A stretch of DNA of 64,000 nucleotides from NCBI GenBank assembly GCA_017654935.2, contig CM065697.1:46555263-46619262 (forward strand), given 5' to 3'. The notes under the pieces were generated by a model. That model ran no database searches. It had not been told where the DNA came from and was given only the letters and a program-made list of their open reading frames with translations. This DNA comes from Phymorhynchus buccinoides (taxonomy: Eukaryota; Mollusca; Gastropoda; Neogastropoda; Raphitomidae). The position numbers and the translations under genes were made by a program. This document shows, in pieces, positions 32,371 through 44,000 of the stretch. The first letter of the stretch is position 1. Each line of letters opens with the position of its first letter.

Positions 32371-32524
32371 AAGTCCTTTCGCGTACATGTGTCCTCTCGC
32401 GGTTACCATGTTCTACAATAAGCCTAGGGTCTCCATGCAATAACCGTATATTTTCTTGATCATCATGTCACAACTTTGTTCTTTCTTTTAATCTTTATTC
32501 TTCCTTTTCCCATCTCGCACACAC

Positions 32525-32652
<128 letters not shown>

Positions 32653-32737
32653 ATCCCCATCCGTTGTTGTTGCTGTTTGTGTCGTTCCCGTCCTCCGTCG
32701 CCGCTGTTGTTCTCTCCTCCAGCTTCCTTTGTTTCCT

Positions 32738-33795
32738 CTTCGCCTTGTCTTCTGCCTCCTCCCCTTTGTTTCCTCTTCACCTTGTCTTCTGCCTCCTCCC
32801 CTTTGTTTCCTCTTCACCTTGTCTTCTGCCTCCTCCCCTTTGTTTCCTCTTCACCTTGTCTTCTGCCTCCTCCCCTTTGTTTCTTCTTCGCCTTCCCGTC
32901 CTCCGTCGCCGCTGTTGTTCTCTCCTCCAGCTCCCTTTGTTTCCTCTTCACCTTGTCTTCTGCCTCCTCCCCTTTCTTTCCTCTTCGCCTTGTCTTCTGC
33001 TTCCTCCCCTTTGTTTCCTCTTCGCCTTGTCTTCTGCCTCCTCCCCTTTGTTTCCTCTTCACCTTGTCTTCTGCCTCCTCCCCTTTGTTTCCTCTTCGCC
33101 TTGTCTTCTGCCTCCTCCCCTTTGTTTCCTCTTCACCTTGTCTTCTGCCTCCTCCCCTTTGTTTCCTCTTCGCCTTGTCTTCTGCCTCCTCCCCTTTGTT
33201 TCCTCTTCGCCTTGTCTTCTGCTTCCTCCCCTTTGTTTCCTCTTCGCCTTGTCTTCTGCCTCCTCCCCTTTGTTTCCTCTTCACCTTGTCTTCTGCCTCC
33301 TCCCCTTTGTTTCTTCTTCACCTTGTCTTCTGCCTCCTCCCCTTTGTTTCTTCTTCACCTTGTCTTCTGCCTCCTCCCCTTTGTTTCCTCTTCACCTTGT
33401 CTTCTGCCTCCTCCCCTTTGTTTCCTCTTCGCCTTGTCTTCTGCCTCCTCCCCTTTGTTTCCTCTTCACCTTGTCTTCTGCCTCCTCCCCTTTGTTTCCT
33501 CTTCGCCTTGTCTTCTGCCTCCTCCCCTTTGTTTCCTCTTCGCCTTGTCTTCTGCCTCCTCCCCTTTGTTTCCTCTTCGCCTTGTCTTCTGCCTCCTCCC
33601 CTTTGTTTCCTCTTCGCCTTGTCTTCTGCCTCCTCCCCTTTGTTTCCTCTTCGCCTTGTCTTCTGCCTCCTCCCCTTTGTTTCCTCTTCGCCTTGTCTTC
33701 TGCCTCCTCCCCTTTGTTTCCTCTTCGCCTTGTCTTCTGCCTCCTCCCCTTTGTTTCCTCTTCACCTTGTCTTCTGCCTCCTCCCCTTTCATTTT
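32738..33795. repeat. 37-bp pyrimidine-rich minisatellite, about 28 copies
   Basis: Unit: cttgtcttctgcctcctccc plus ctttgtttcctcttcac (or cgc), 37 bp. One larger duplication (cgtcctccgtcgccgctgtt at 32689 and 32898) lies near the left end. The + strand has no TAA, TAG or TGA in the unit, so all three frames are open for about 400-500 codons; because 37 is not a multiple of 3, the peptides cycle through the frames. A pyrimidine-rich tail continues to 34070. It is not a gene. Confidence 0.96.
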
Positions 33796-34888
33796 TCTTC
33801 GTTCCTGGCTTTCCCTTCTCCCCTCCTTCTCATTCTGTCCCTCCCTCTCTCCTCTTCCTTTTTCCTTTTTTTTAATTTCTTTTCGTTTTCCATCTTTCTT
33901 TCTTTCCTGTCTTTTTTTCTTTTTCTTTTTCCTTTCCTCATTCTTATTTTTCTTTTTCCTTCTTTTTTTCTGTATTCTTGTTTGTATTTTTTTTCTTAGT
34001 CTCTTTTCTTTTTTTCTTTTAATTTTATTGTTTCTCTTTTTTTTGTATCGTTTCATTTTCCATTTTTCCTTTTTTTGTGTGATGATTGATGATGAATGAT
34101 AATGATGATAATGTAATTGAGTCCTGAGACAACGTGACAGGGCTGTCCTCCACACTCCCTATCAAATTTATCCTGGCGTCAACCAGGCCCGGAAGGAACA
34201 GACAGCTGCAGTGTTAGTCAAGAAATTAGAGCAACACTCTCAAATACACATCCGTCAAGTGGATGAAGCTCGACTGTGTGGTCCCAGTCTTCCTATTGAG
34301 CCCACATCATACTCACTCTGGGTAGGAGCCGGTCTGGGCAAAAAAACCCACAAGACTGATGGGATTCGAACCCACGACCTCCCAGTCACTAGTTCGCAAC
34401 TGTCATGTCACAACCTATTCAGATCCTGAATTTTGAACCACCAGTGCAAACCTCCGCCAAGAAAGATTAATAAAACCGAAAAAAATGTCTTCGTGTCCGA
34501 GCTGTATCTCATGAACCAGTGGGTAGAATGGCTTCAAAGTGTGTGTGGTAATATAACATGGCGAGTAATGAAATAAATACTTGCAATAAAAAAATAAATA
34601 TTATATAGGTATAGATACTCATTTTTGACATGCATAAATTAATAAGAGGTAAGCATATACAGAGAGAGAGACAGACAGACAGAGACAGAGGCAGAGAGAC
34701 ACACACACAGACAGACATAAGGGACTATCTATAGGGAAAAATTGACCTATACCGAAGAAAGACACAGATAATTTTGATGTACGTGACTTTATGTAGTCTT
34801 TCTTTAGGATTCGTGTTTGTAGTCGTCTGGAAAGGAGGAATATTGTCAGGATAGTAGTCTCCCTTGAACTGTCCATGTGTGCACCAAA
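33796..34888. other. region upstream of UMPS
   Basis: 33796-34070 is nearly pure C/T. 34140-34440 has a reversed tRNA-like box (gatgggattcgaaccc), probably from a SINE. 34440-34570 repeats the 32060 family inverted. The promoter of UMPS should lie within the last few hundred bases, but I see no clear TATA box or CpG cluster. Confidence 0.5.
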
Positions 34889-35047
34889 ATGGCAGACGGC
34901 GGGAGCAGACGACTCACTTTGGAAGAACTGATTATCAGACTGTATGAGGTTGAAGGGGTGAAATTCGGAAATTTCAAGCTTAAAAGTGGAACTGACTCGC
35001 CTGTGTACTTTGACCTCAGAGTGATAATTTCCTATCCAGACCTGATG
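34889..35047 (+). CDS. UMPS: UMPS exon 1
   Basis: Start codon to donor gtaagt, 53 codons, phase 0. Encodes the OPRT N-terminal helix and the [20 protein letters not shown] strand. A 5' UTR exon upstream is not excluded. Confidence 0.95.
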
Positions 35048-38000
35048 GTAAGTGCAAATTTATTAATGTTGCGAGGACCAACCACAAGAGTTATGTCCCT
35101 TGGAATAGAAAAGAGTTATCCTTCGTTTCGACAGAGAAATTGGGCGCTCCACCTATCATTTTCCTGCTAACATTGAGAGCTTACTGACGACCCGGGTGGT
35201 AAAAAAGTGACCAATGAAGATCGAGGACACATCAAATTGTCGGAGATTTCTAAAATTAGTGAGGCCTGATGCAGGTGCCATTTTGTCTTGAATGTTTAGT
35301 TCGTCATTTTTGTTTTTTCTCATTTATGAATAAGTCTCCCAGTCAAGATACTGTTTTTAGTATAGTTTAGGTTGAATTTAATGATTTTAACCTTAAAACA
35401 TTTAAACAAATTGAGCAGGTCATGTAGAAAATTGTTCATTTTGGTAAATAGACAAAACAAATTGACCTATCTGACCCCATAATTTTGCGCTTAAAAGACG
35501 TCTTTCGCGCACTTCCGGTAAACGTGTTTACTGAAACTTCTGGACAAAATCATGAGCCAGACAGGTTTTTATCGATTTGTATTAGTTTTCTTTAGATTTA
35601 TATTGACTCTGTACCATTTACAAAACATTGTTCATGGCTCTTGAACGTTTTTATTGCGCTATACTGGTCAAATCATCAAGGGAATCATGGCGCAAAATAT
35701 TAACATAACTGGCGGGAGTGGCCCTGGGCCTGTCCCACAGTCCTGCTCTGTGTTGTTTTTGATTTTATGAGGCCCTGTACAGTTTTGAGTTTAGGGATAC
35801 ACAAGTAAAGAGTTTAAGAGATGTTCGTGAAACACACATCTACTTATTATGTTGTTCAAGTGGGCTTTTTGTTTGTTTGTTTGCTTGCAATGTCAATGGC
35901 TTTTTATGTGTGTGTGTGTGTATGTCACTGTGTGTGTGTGTATCACTGTATGTGTGTACAGGACAAATAGATCTATGCAGTTGGAAAGGCTATTTATTAA
36001 CTAATAACTCTCAAAAGGCAGTCTTCAAGTGGTGAAGACAAATGTTTGTTCCCCTTATTATCTCCCTTGACAGTATTTTAATGAACATTTTGAAGTAAAT
36101 TTGTTTTATTTTTTAAGTAACATAGCTGATTGAAATAAAAAGTTAATTAGTTCAAAGAATAGGTTAAGTCACACATTGCTCCAAATTTGCATGGATCATT
36201 TTGCATTTGTTGTTGTCTGCCCGCGGGTTGACGTGTTTTTTGAAAAAACAGTAAAAGAACGTCCTTATTGATTTTTTTCAGAAGGTCATAAAAAATGCAA
36301 GAATGACTCTAAAATCAAAATTAAACTTGTATCCACAACTACACATCACAAGCAACCATTTGGCACAATTTTTTTAATTTTTTTTTCACTTTCCACAAAT
36401 TATTGGTTGATGCTAAAATTAATGGTTAATAAATTTAACCGCACTAACAAATACACAAGACAAGTCACAAGAGGGTTTGTAAATTTATTTGTAAGCCTCA
36501 CCCCAAAACTTCACAAGTTCACATAGTCTGTTGCTTCTGAGTCAGTGAGTGAAAAATGTTCAGTCTTTTTTTCCTGAGTGTGCCAGAATGATCAATTAAA
36601 CGATCGTGGGCCCCAAAGAGAAGAAGAAGCAGAGTAAGTTGCACTCAATCTCAAAATGTTTTTTCAGTTTCTAACCTGACATTGCGTACGTTTACTTCTC
36701 TAAATGAGAGAGGCTGCGTCACAGCCATGCTCCAAACCTTGGTCTCCCCCCACTGCAAGAAAGAAGACAACACAGACTGGCTTTCTTGTATTTAAAGATC
36801 ATCAAAGGAGACTTACGAGGCATTGATGCAGTCCAATATCTAACACCAGTCAGAAACAAATGACCTATTACTGTATTGGACCAATAAGCGTCATAATCAT
36901 CAAATTGTTGATGGAGGACCCTATATGCAAAAAGAAGAACAAGATAACAAATAAAGCAAGAACATAGTTGAACATGTTGCACGAAATAATGAGTGCTGCA
37001 TCACCATCCAGCCTGCCAAAACAGCAGTATTTAAGAACAGCTTCTTCCCATAAACCACCAGGGAGCGGAACTGCCTTGAGAATGGAATGTGAAGGAAACA
37101 GCTTACAAGGCCTTAGTAAGACCCATGCTTGAGTATGCTGCACCTGTCTAGGACCCGCACTGCGGCACACTGCCAAGAACATCGGCAAGCTGGAGAAGGT
37201 CCAACGCCGTGCAGCTTGATTGGTTGTCAATCGCCACCATCAAACATCAAGCGTGGACAACATGCTGATGGAGCTGTACTAGCTTTCAATTCAAGACAGG
37301 CAACGATCGACAAAGCTGGCCACCCTTCTTCAAGTACCACCACGAAGAGGTGGCCATCAATACCCAGCACAGGCCAGTCACTCACCCACCATCCGGACAG
37401 ATGAGGCAATCACTCTGCAACATATCTGCTTCCTGCAACAAAGACCAACTACAGGAACTTGAAGGAAGTTCTCTTTCTTCCTCAGAACAGTGGGAAAATG
37501 GAAGTCTTCCACCCGAGGCAATTTCATCTGTAGAAATCTTTAAGACCCAGATCTAAATCCCCCCTTTCCCCCCTCTCTCCCCCCGCATTCCCTGCCACTC
37601 TTCCCTGTTTCCAGATTCCCATTTGTCTCTACCCCCAGCCTCTCTACACCCCCCCCCCCCCCCCACACTGCCCCTTTGAGCTGATCATCTGGGCAGCTAT
37701 CCCTTCCCACAGTACCAGTGTAATGATACACCGGAAACCCCTGTGTTTATACATCAGAATCGTCAGCGTGATGACGTAATGATTGGCTGTCCGTTCTTTT
37801 CCTTAGTTTTGTGTTAATTTTTTATGCATGAATATATGTGTTTTCTTGTTTGTACTGTGCTTGTTATGACTTTGAGACCACACTGTAGTTTCGCTGAACA
37901 ATATAATATAACAGAATTTTTGACTTTCTGACAGGTGGAGGTGTCAGAGTACCTGTGGGATGCGGCCCAGAAGAGTGGAACAGCCATGGACAGCGTCTGT

Positions 38001-41000
38001 GGTGTGCCCTACACTGCCCTGCCCATGGCTACTGTAAGGGCTGTGTGTGTGTCACTGTGTGTGTGTGTCACTGTGTGTGTGTGTGTGTGTCACTGTGTGT
38101 GTGTGTATCACTGTGTGTGTGTGTGAACAGCCATGGACAGCATCTGTGGTGTGCCCTACACTGCCCTGCCCATGGCTACAGTAGGGGCTGTGTGTGTGTC
38201 ACTGTGTGTGTCTGTGTGAACAGCCATGGACAGCGTCTGTGGTGTGCCTTACACTGCCCTGCCCATGGCTACAGTAGGGGCTCTGTGTGTGTGTGTGTTT
38301 TGCTTGCTTGCATGTGTGTGCTCGCTTGCATGTGTGTATGAATTGTTTGTGTGTGTGTGTTTGCTTGCTTGTGTGTGTGTATATGTGTGTATTTGCTTGC
38401 TTGTAAGTTGTATGTGTGTGCTTGCTTGTAAATGTGTGTATGACATGTGTTTGCTTGCATGTGTATGCATGTGTGTTTGGTTGATCGATGTATGTGCTTG
38501 CATGTGTGTATGAGTGTATGCATCTGTGTGTGTATGTTTAAATAGGTCAATGTTCTATGACTGGGGCCTTGGAACATCATTGTATTGTTGGGCGTGTGGT
38601 GTTTTTTTTGGTGTGTGTGTGGGTTTGCTCTGAAAGTGAAAGAAATGTCGTTGCCCTACCAATTGGTGTCATAGGTATGGTATATGTGCGTGTGTGTTTG
38701 CTTGAGTTTTGTGTGTGTTTGACCGCACAGACAAGATGTGTGTGTGTGCCTTGGATCTGAATGGATCACTTTTACTTAGTACAAAGTTTATTTAGTGCAT
38801 AGTCATTTCATCAAATTAATCAGGCTTAACATTAAAACTGCGCAAATGCTAAGTTGTGCCAAATTGATCACTGTCTGTAGAGTCCATCAACATTTGGTCT
38901 TCGTAAAGGAAATTATTAAAGCTTGAATTAGATGTGCGCTATTTTTGCTGGCTTAAATCGCCCGCGACTTTCGACAGCGACGAAAAAAGTTGCTTGCAAT
39001 TCCATCGACGCTAAAATCGCCATCAATTTTCGATGGGTTTATTCAAACATTGCGCTAAAAAACCTGATCGTGCCTATGAAATTGTAAGCAATGTTTTTCA
39101 CCAGTACCACAAGTTTCTCCACACCTTTTGGAAGCCTAAAGGCTGAAAAAATGGCGTGATGTTTTAGCTCCGCCCACTTTCAGACTATTGTCGACGGTGA
39201 CAAAAAAATTTGTTTGCTTCACCAGACGATAAAATAAAATTGCAAGCGATTTTCGACTGACTGCTCACGACTATCGTGCCTATGGGTGTACAGAATTATT
39301 TTATTATTGGTGGCGATATAAAATTTAATTGCGGGCGATTATCGCCGTTGATTTTTGCCTTTAAAATCGCACATATGGAATTCCGGCTTAAGCCTTTCAC
39401 TCCCAGCCGCGTGTTTCAACGCAGTTCATGGGACATAACATACTCTATAGCCTAGATGGTAAAAGACTAAATTACTTCCCTTTTAGACACTTGAAATTAC
39501 TTCTGTACAGTCTGAAGCTGTATCTCGGCAAGTTTGGGGACGATTTTGATGCATTTTCTTTTTTTGCATTTTGTAAAGCAAAATAAGGCAAAATATCAAT
39601 ATGGTTGCCAAAAGGTTACCAAGGAAACTGCAAAATTTGTTTGATTTTCTGACAAAAGCAATAATCAAAAGTGTGTGGGAAATAACGTTTATGAAGTTGT
39701 TGTTCAACCCAATCATGACAGAGGTGGTTCAAACCTGAATTTTTATTCTTATTTATGTTTACATTCATTTTTCTAAATGTTGTTAATTTTCTTCAAATCT
39801 TAGTTATCTCCCCCTGACAGTAACTTATCTCACCCAGTCAACATTGAACATTGTAATAATTGTGTTCTCCATTAATTTTCCTTCAATAAAACATATCATT
39901 ATATACTCATAGTCTTTACAGTATCGTTTAATTTTTAGTGATTTTTTTTTCCTTCGAGTTGGGTAGCTTGCTTGCTAAAAGTTCCTGGAGTGAAAGGGTT
40001 AATTGACCGAAAGAACAGTGACCATTTTGAGCTTCTTTCCATCAATAAGTACCATATTTTATGGACTATAACTCTGTATAAGGCAATACTTTTGTTTCCC
40101 CAGACTGAGACCCCTGCGACTTATAATGTGACTGATAATACAGTAAGAAAATAAATAGATTAACAAAATCCGATTTTGTGTTACATTTGGGATGTGTGCC
40201 TTATAATCAGGTGAGCCTTATAGTGACGTTATACGGTACCCGGGTACCTTACCTCTTTTAACCCTATCGCAGCCAGCCATTTTTCAGCAAAGAAATTCCA
40301 TTAACCCTTTCACCGCCAACGTCGCATTTTTGCACCACAATGATTTAACACCCATGTCACTAAAAGGCATCAAATCAGGGTCTGTTATCCAAAGACCCTG
40401 TTCTCTTAATTTTGGGAGGTAAGGATAGGCCTTACTTTCAGTATGTCACAGAGGAATTCCCAATATTACAGACAGATTATTTTCTCTACCCAGGTAAGTT
40501 TCATGGACAATTGTTGCTAAAAAAAATGGCTGGCGGCGAAAGTGTTAAACTTACCTGGGTAGAGAGAAAAATATGTCTGTAATATTGGGGATTCCTCTGT
40601 CAAATATTTAACGTTAGGCCCATCCTTACCTCCAGAAATTAAGAAAATAGGGTCTTCAGATAACAGGCCTTGATTTGATGCCTTTTAGTGACGTGGGTGT
40701 AAAACCTTTGTGGTGCATAAATGCGACATTGGCGGTGAAAGGGTTAACGGGATATATGTGGGTATATCTTCTTGCACTGTATTTATTATATTATACCATG
40801 ATGATCTTTGCGACTGCACAGCTGATGTCGGCCCGCCATGGCGTGCCCATGCTGATTCGTCGCAAAGAGGCCAAGGCTTATGGGACCAAGAAGCTGATAG
40901 AGGGCGCCTTCAGAGAGGGAGACAACTGCCTGATCGTGGAGGACATCGTCTCCAGTGGTTCCAGCGTCTGGGAAACCGTAGAGGTGGGAACGAGCCTGGT

Positions 41001-44000
41001 AGAAAACAAAAGTTTTGAAATTTGATGATTTCCCCCTCCCCCCCCCCGTGGGGATACCGGGGGGTATTTTATATAAATAGTTCCCCCACCTTCTGGAACT
41101 TATACTCCTTTGTCAAGTGTAAACTGGGGCAAAGGAGAAAAACAAACGATATATTTCAAAAACATAATGCCTGCTTTAGTAATCGTCTGCCCCCCATGCC
41201 CATGGGGATACCGGGGGTCTTTTGTATAAATAGTTCCCCCACCTTCTGGAACTTATACTCCTTTGTTAAGTATAAACTGGGGCAAAGGAGAAAAACAAAC
41301 AACAATGTATTTCAAAAACGTAATGCCTGCTTTAGTAATCGTCTGCCCATGGGGATACCGGGGGTCTTTTGTATAAATAGTTCCCCCACCTTCTGGAAGT
41401 TCTGTGCTTGTAGCTTCCTCTCATCTGTCACTCTCTTTGAGTCTGCCTTTTCCCTTTCCATACTGTCATCTATCTTTCTGCCTTACCACCGGTCCATTCT
41501 GATTTTTTTCACAAAACACTTTCAAAAACATTTCCTCCAGCTGAAGTCGGACTTGCTGGGCCTAACTATTTCTTAGTTAGGCGCATAACGGCAGCATGGC
41601 GCATATGCGCTCATAATCGACAGGACACTGTCTGAGCGATCGAAGAAGAAGAAGAAAAAGTAGAAATTTGATGACTTTACCTCAGTATTTGTGAAACTAT
41701 TGAAAGTGATTGTGCATCACGACGTGTGTAAGGAATTGTGAATGTAGGAACTAACTCATCCATGATGAGATGGAGTGTGCAGAGCTTCAGATTGGTTTTC
41801 AAAAGTGCATGGGTCATATGACCCCTTGTTGCACAAAATGAGGGGTCAATTCGGGTCATTGACCCCTGACAGTCTGAAGCTCTGGGTGTGGGGATAGGGT
41901 GGTACTCTTCTCTTCTCTTCTCTGAAGATGCTCTTTTGTTAAGATTTAAACTTTCCTTTGTGTTTGAGTTTGAGTCTCATTGTTCCGGGGCTCCCAATCA
42001 TCCCGCAAAACAAGGGGTCCCAGGGACTCTTTCACTTACAGTATAGAGGGTCCTAGAGACGCGATAGAGGGTCCCAGTGGCATTGCGAATGCTAAAAAGA
42101 ATTTTTCTACTGCATCGCTGGGACTCCCTACACATTCTTTTAGAGTGTCCTTTAGAATTTTAGTGCTTCATAGACCCAAATGGGGGTCCCTTGGAGCCCT
42201 GTTGTACTCAATGCATATCAATTTCTTTGTTCAGAATAGTCTGTGGCCTTGTGTATGAAAACGTTTTGGGGAAACATTTTTAAGATATTAAAATCCCTCT
42301 TCCATGTTAGTGGTTCAATGTACGCGAAACTGTTGAGGTACAAATTAGCCTGTGTCTGCCATTGTGTTTGTTGTTATCTATGTATTAGCTTAAAAGCCCC
42401 CCTGGGGCCAAAGCTCAAATAAAACTGTTCCAACTGTTCCAAACTGTTTGGAAAACTGCTATGATATAATCAAAGTTTTAAAACATTGCTGTATGATGAT
42501 AGAAAGTCTCATCAACAAAGCACACTGCTGTGGGTCTTTCTCTCTGTTTCTCTGTCACTGTCGGTTGGTTTGTCTATTTCTGTGAATCTGTCATTGTTTT
42601 TGTTTCTCCAGGCAACAGAATTGTCAGAGGATTTGAGAGGAGTAAGAATTTCTGACAGAGGATTGGCTTCTCTTGTCGGAGGTTTTGCCTTTTTATTCAG
42701 TGTTATCCTTTGTGTTAAATAGCATTTTAAAGCGATTTATCACTGTATTAACTAATTAAGCCTTTTTGGTGGTGTTGGGAACTGATTTCAATGTTGTCCC
42801 TCTTCAGTCTAGGGCCTTGATGGCCCTTTTACCGCGGTTTTCAGAGGATTGGACTTCAGACTATTCTGATGCCTGCTCTCTCTATGTCTGTCTGTCTGTC
42901 TGTCTCTCTTTCCATCATAGAAAACATGATAATCACCTGTAAGCGTTGTGTAATTCTTCTTCCTCTACTGCGTTCCCAGGCCATATGGCCATAATGGGTG
43001 AGGTACATATGTATCCGCTGCATTCAGCCGACACATTCCGATTTCGGAGGAGCTCAAGGGAGAAAATTATTTGGAAGATTTTTTTTTTAAAGGCAGGAGA
43101 ATGGGCCAATATGTCAGAAAGATAGTAGATGATAAAAAGCAGAGGAAAAAAAACAGATTAGAGGAAGTTACAAGCAGAGAACTTCCAGAAGGTGGAGGGG
43201 GGTGAGTATTTGCGCGAAAGACCCCACGGGAAGAGACTCGTGGAAGGGGTCGGGATCGTTCAGCTCCCCATTTGGAGGCATGAGGCATCCACCCACTGCC
43301 CCAATTGTGTAATTATTTATTTATTTATTATGTACATCAAAGCTCTAAGTGCTTTACAATTTTTTTTAGTGAAGAATATGTATTCAAAACATATATGAAA
43401 AAAAATTCCTATCCCTCACCGTCACCCACCCACTCACCCCAATGCTCCATCTCTCATTACCGATCGAACACAGCCGCACAAAAATATAAAACATGAACTT
43501 GCTGTGGTGTGCAGGCGTTGAGTTGGGTGGGGGTGAAGGTGACCCAGGCAGTGGTCCTGTTGGACAGACAGCAGGGTGGAGCCCAGAGGCTGCAGCACAA
43601 GGGGATCACTCTGCACAGGTATTGACATACATTACATATCTCTGCTATATAGCGACTGTCTCTGTCTCTCCATTGATGCCTCTTGGACAGACAGCAGGGT
43701 GGGGCTCAGAGACTGCAGCACAAGGGAATCACTCTGCACAGGTATTGGTGTACGTTGCATATCTCTGCTATATAGGGGACTGTCTCTGTCTCTCCATTGA
43801 TGCCTCTTGGACAGAGAGCAGGATGGAGCTCGGAAACTGCTGAACAAGGGAGTTACTCTGTACAGGTATGAAAATGGATCTGTGCTGTTTAGTGATTGTC
43901 TCTGTCTCTCTGTCCACAAGCTCGGAGACTGCAGAGCAGAGGAATCACATTGCATGGGTATGGAAATGGGTCTCCCCTGTATAGGGATTGTCTCTGTCTC

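Noticed and set aside
34355..34372. tRNA-like box gatgggattcgaaccc on the - strand
   Set aside because: Isolated box without a foldable tRNA; probably a SINE remnant.
40675..41025. 116-codon ORF starting in a MITE and running into UMPS exon 3
   Set aside because: Only 40822-40983 is coding by homology and splice sites; the upstream part is MITE sequence.
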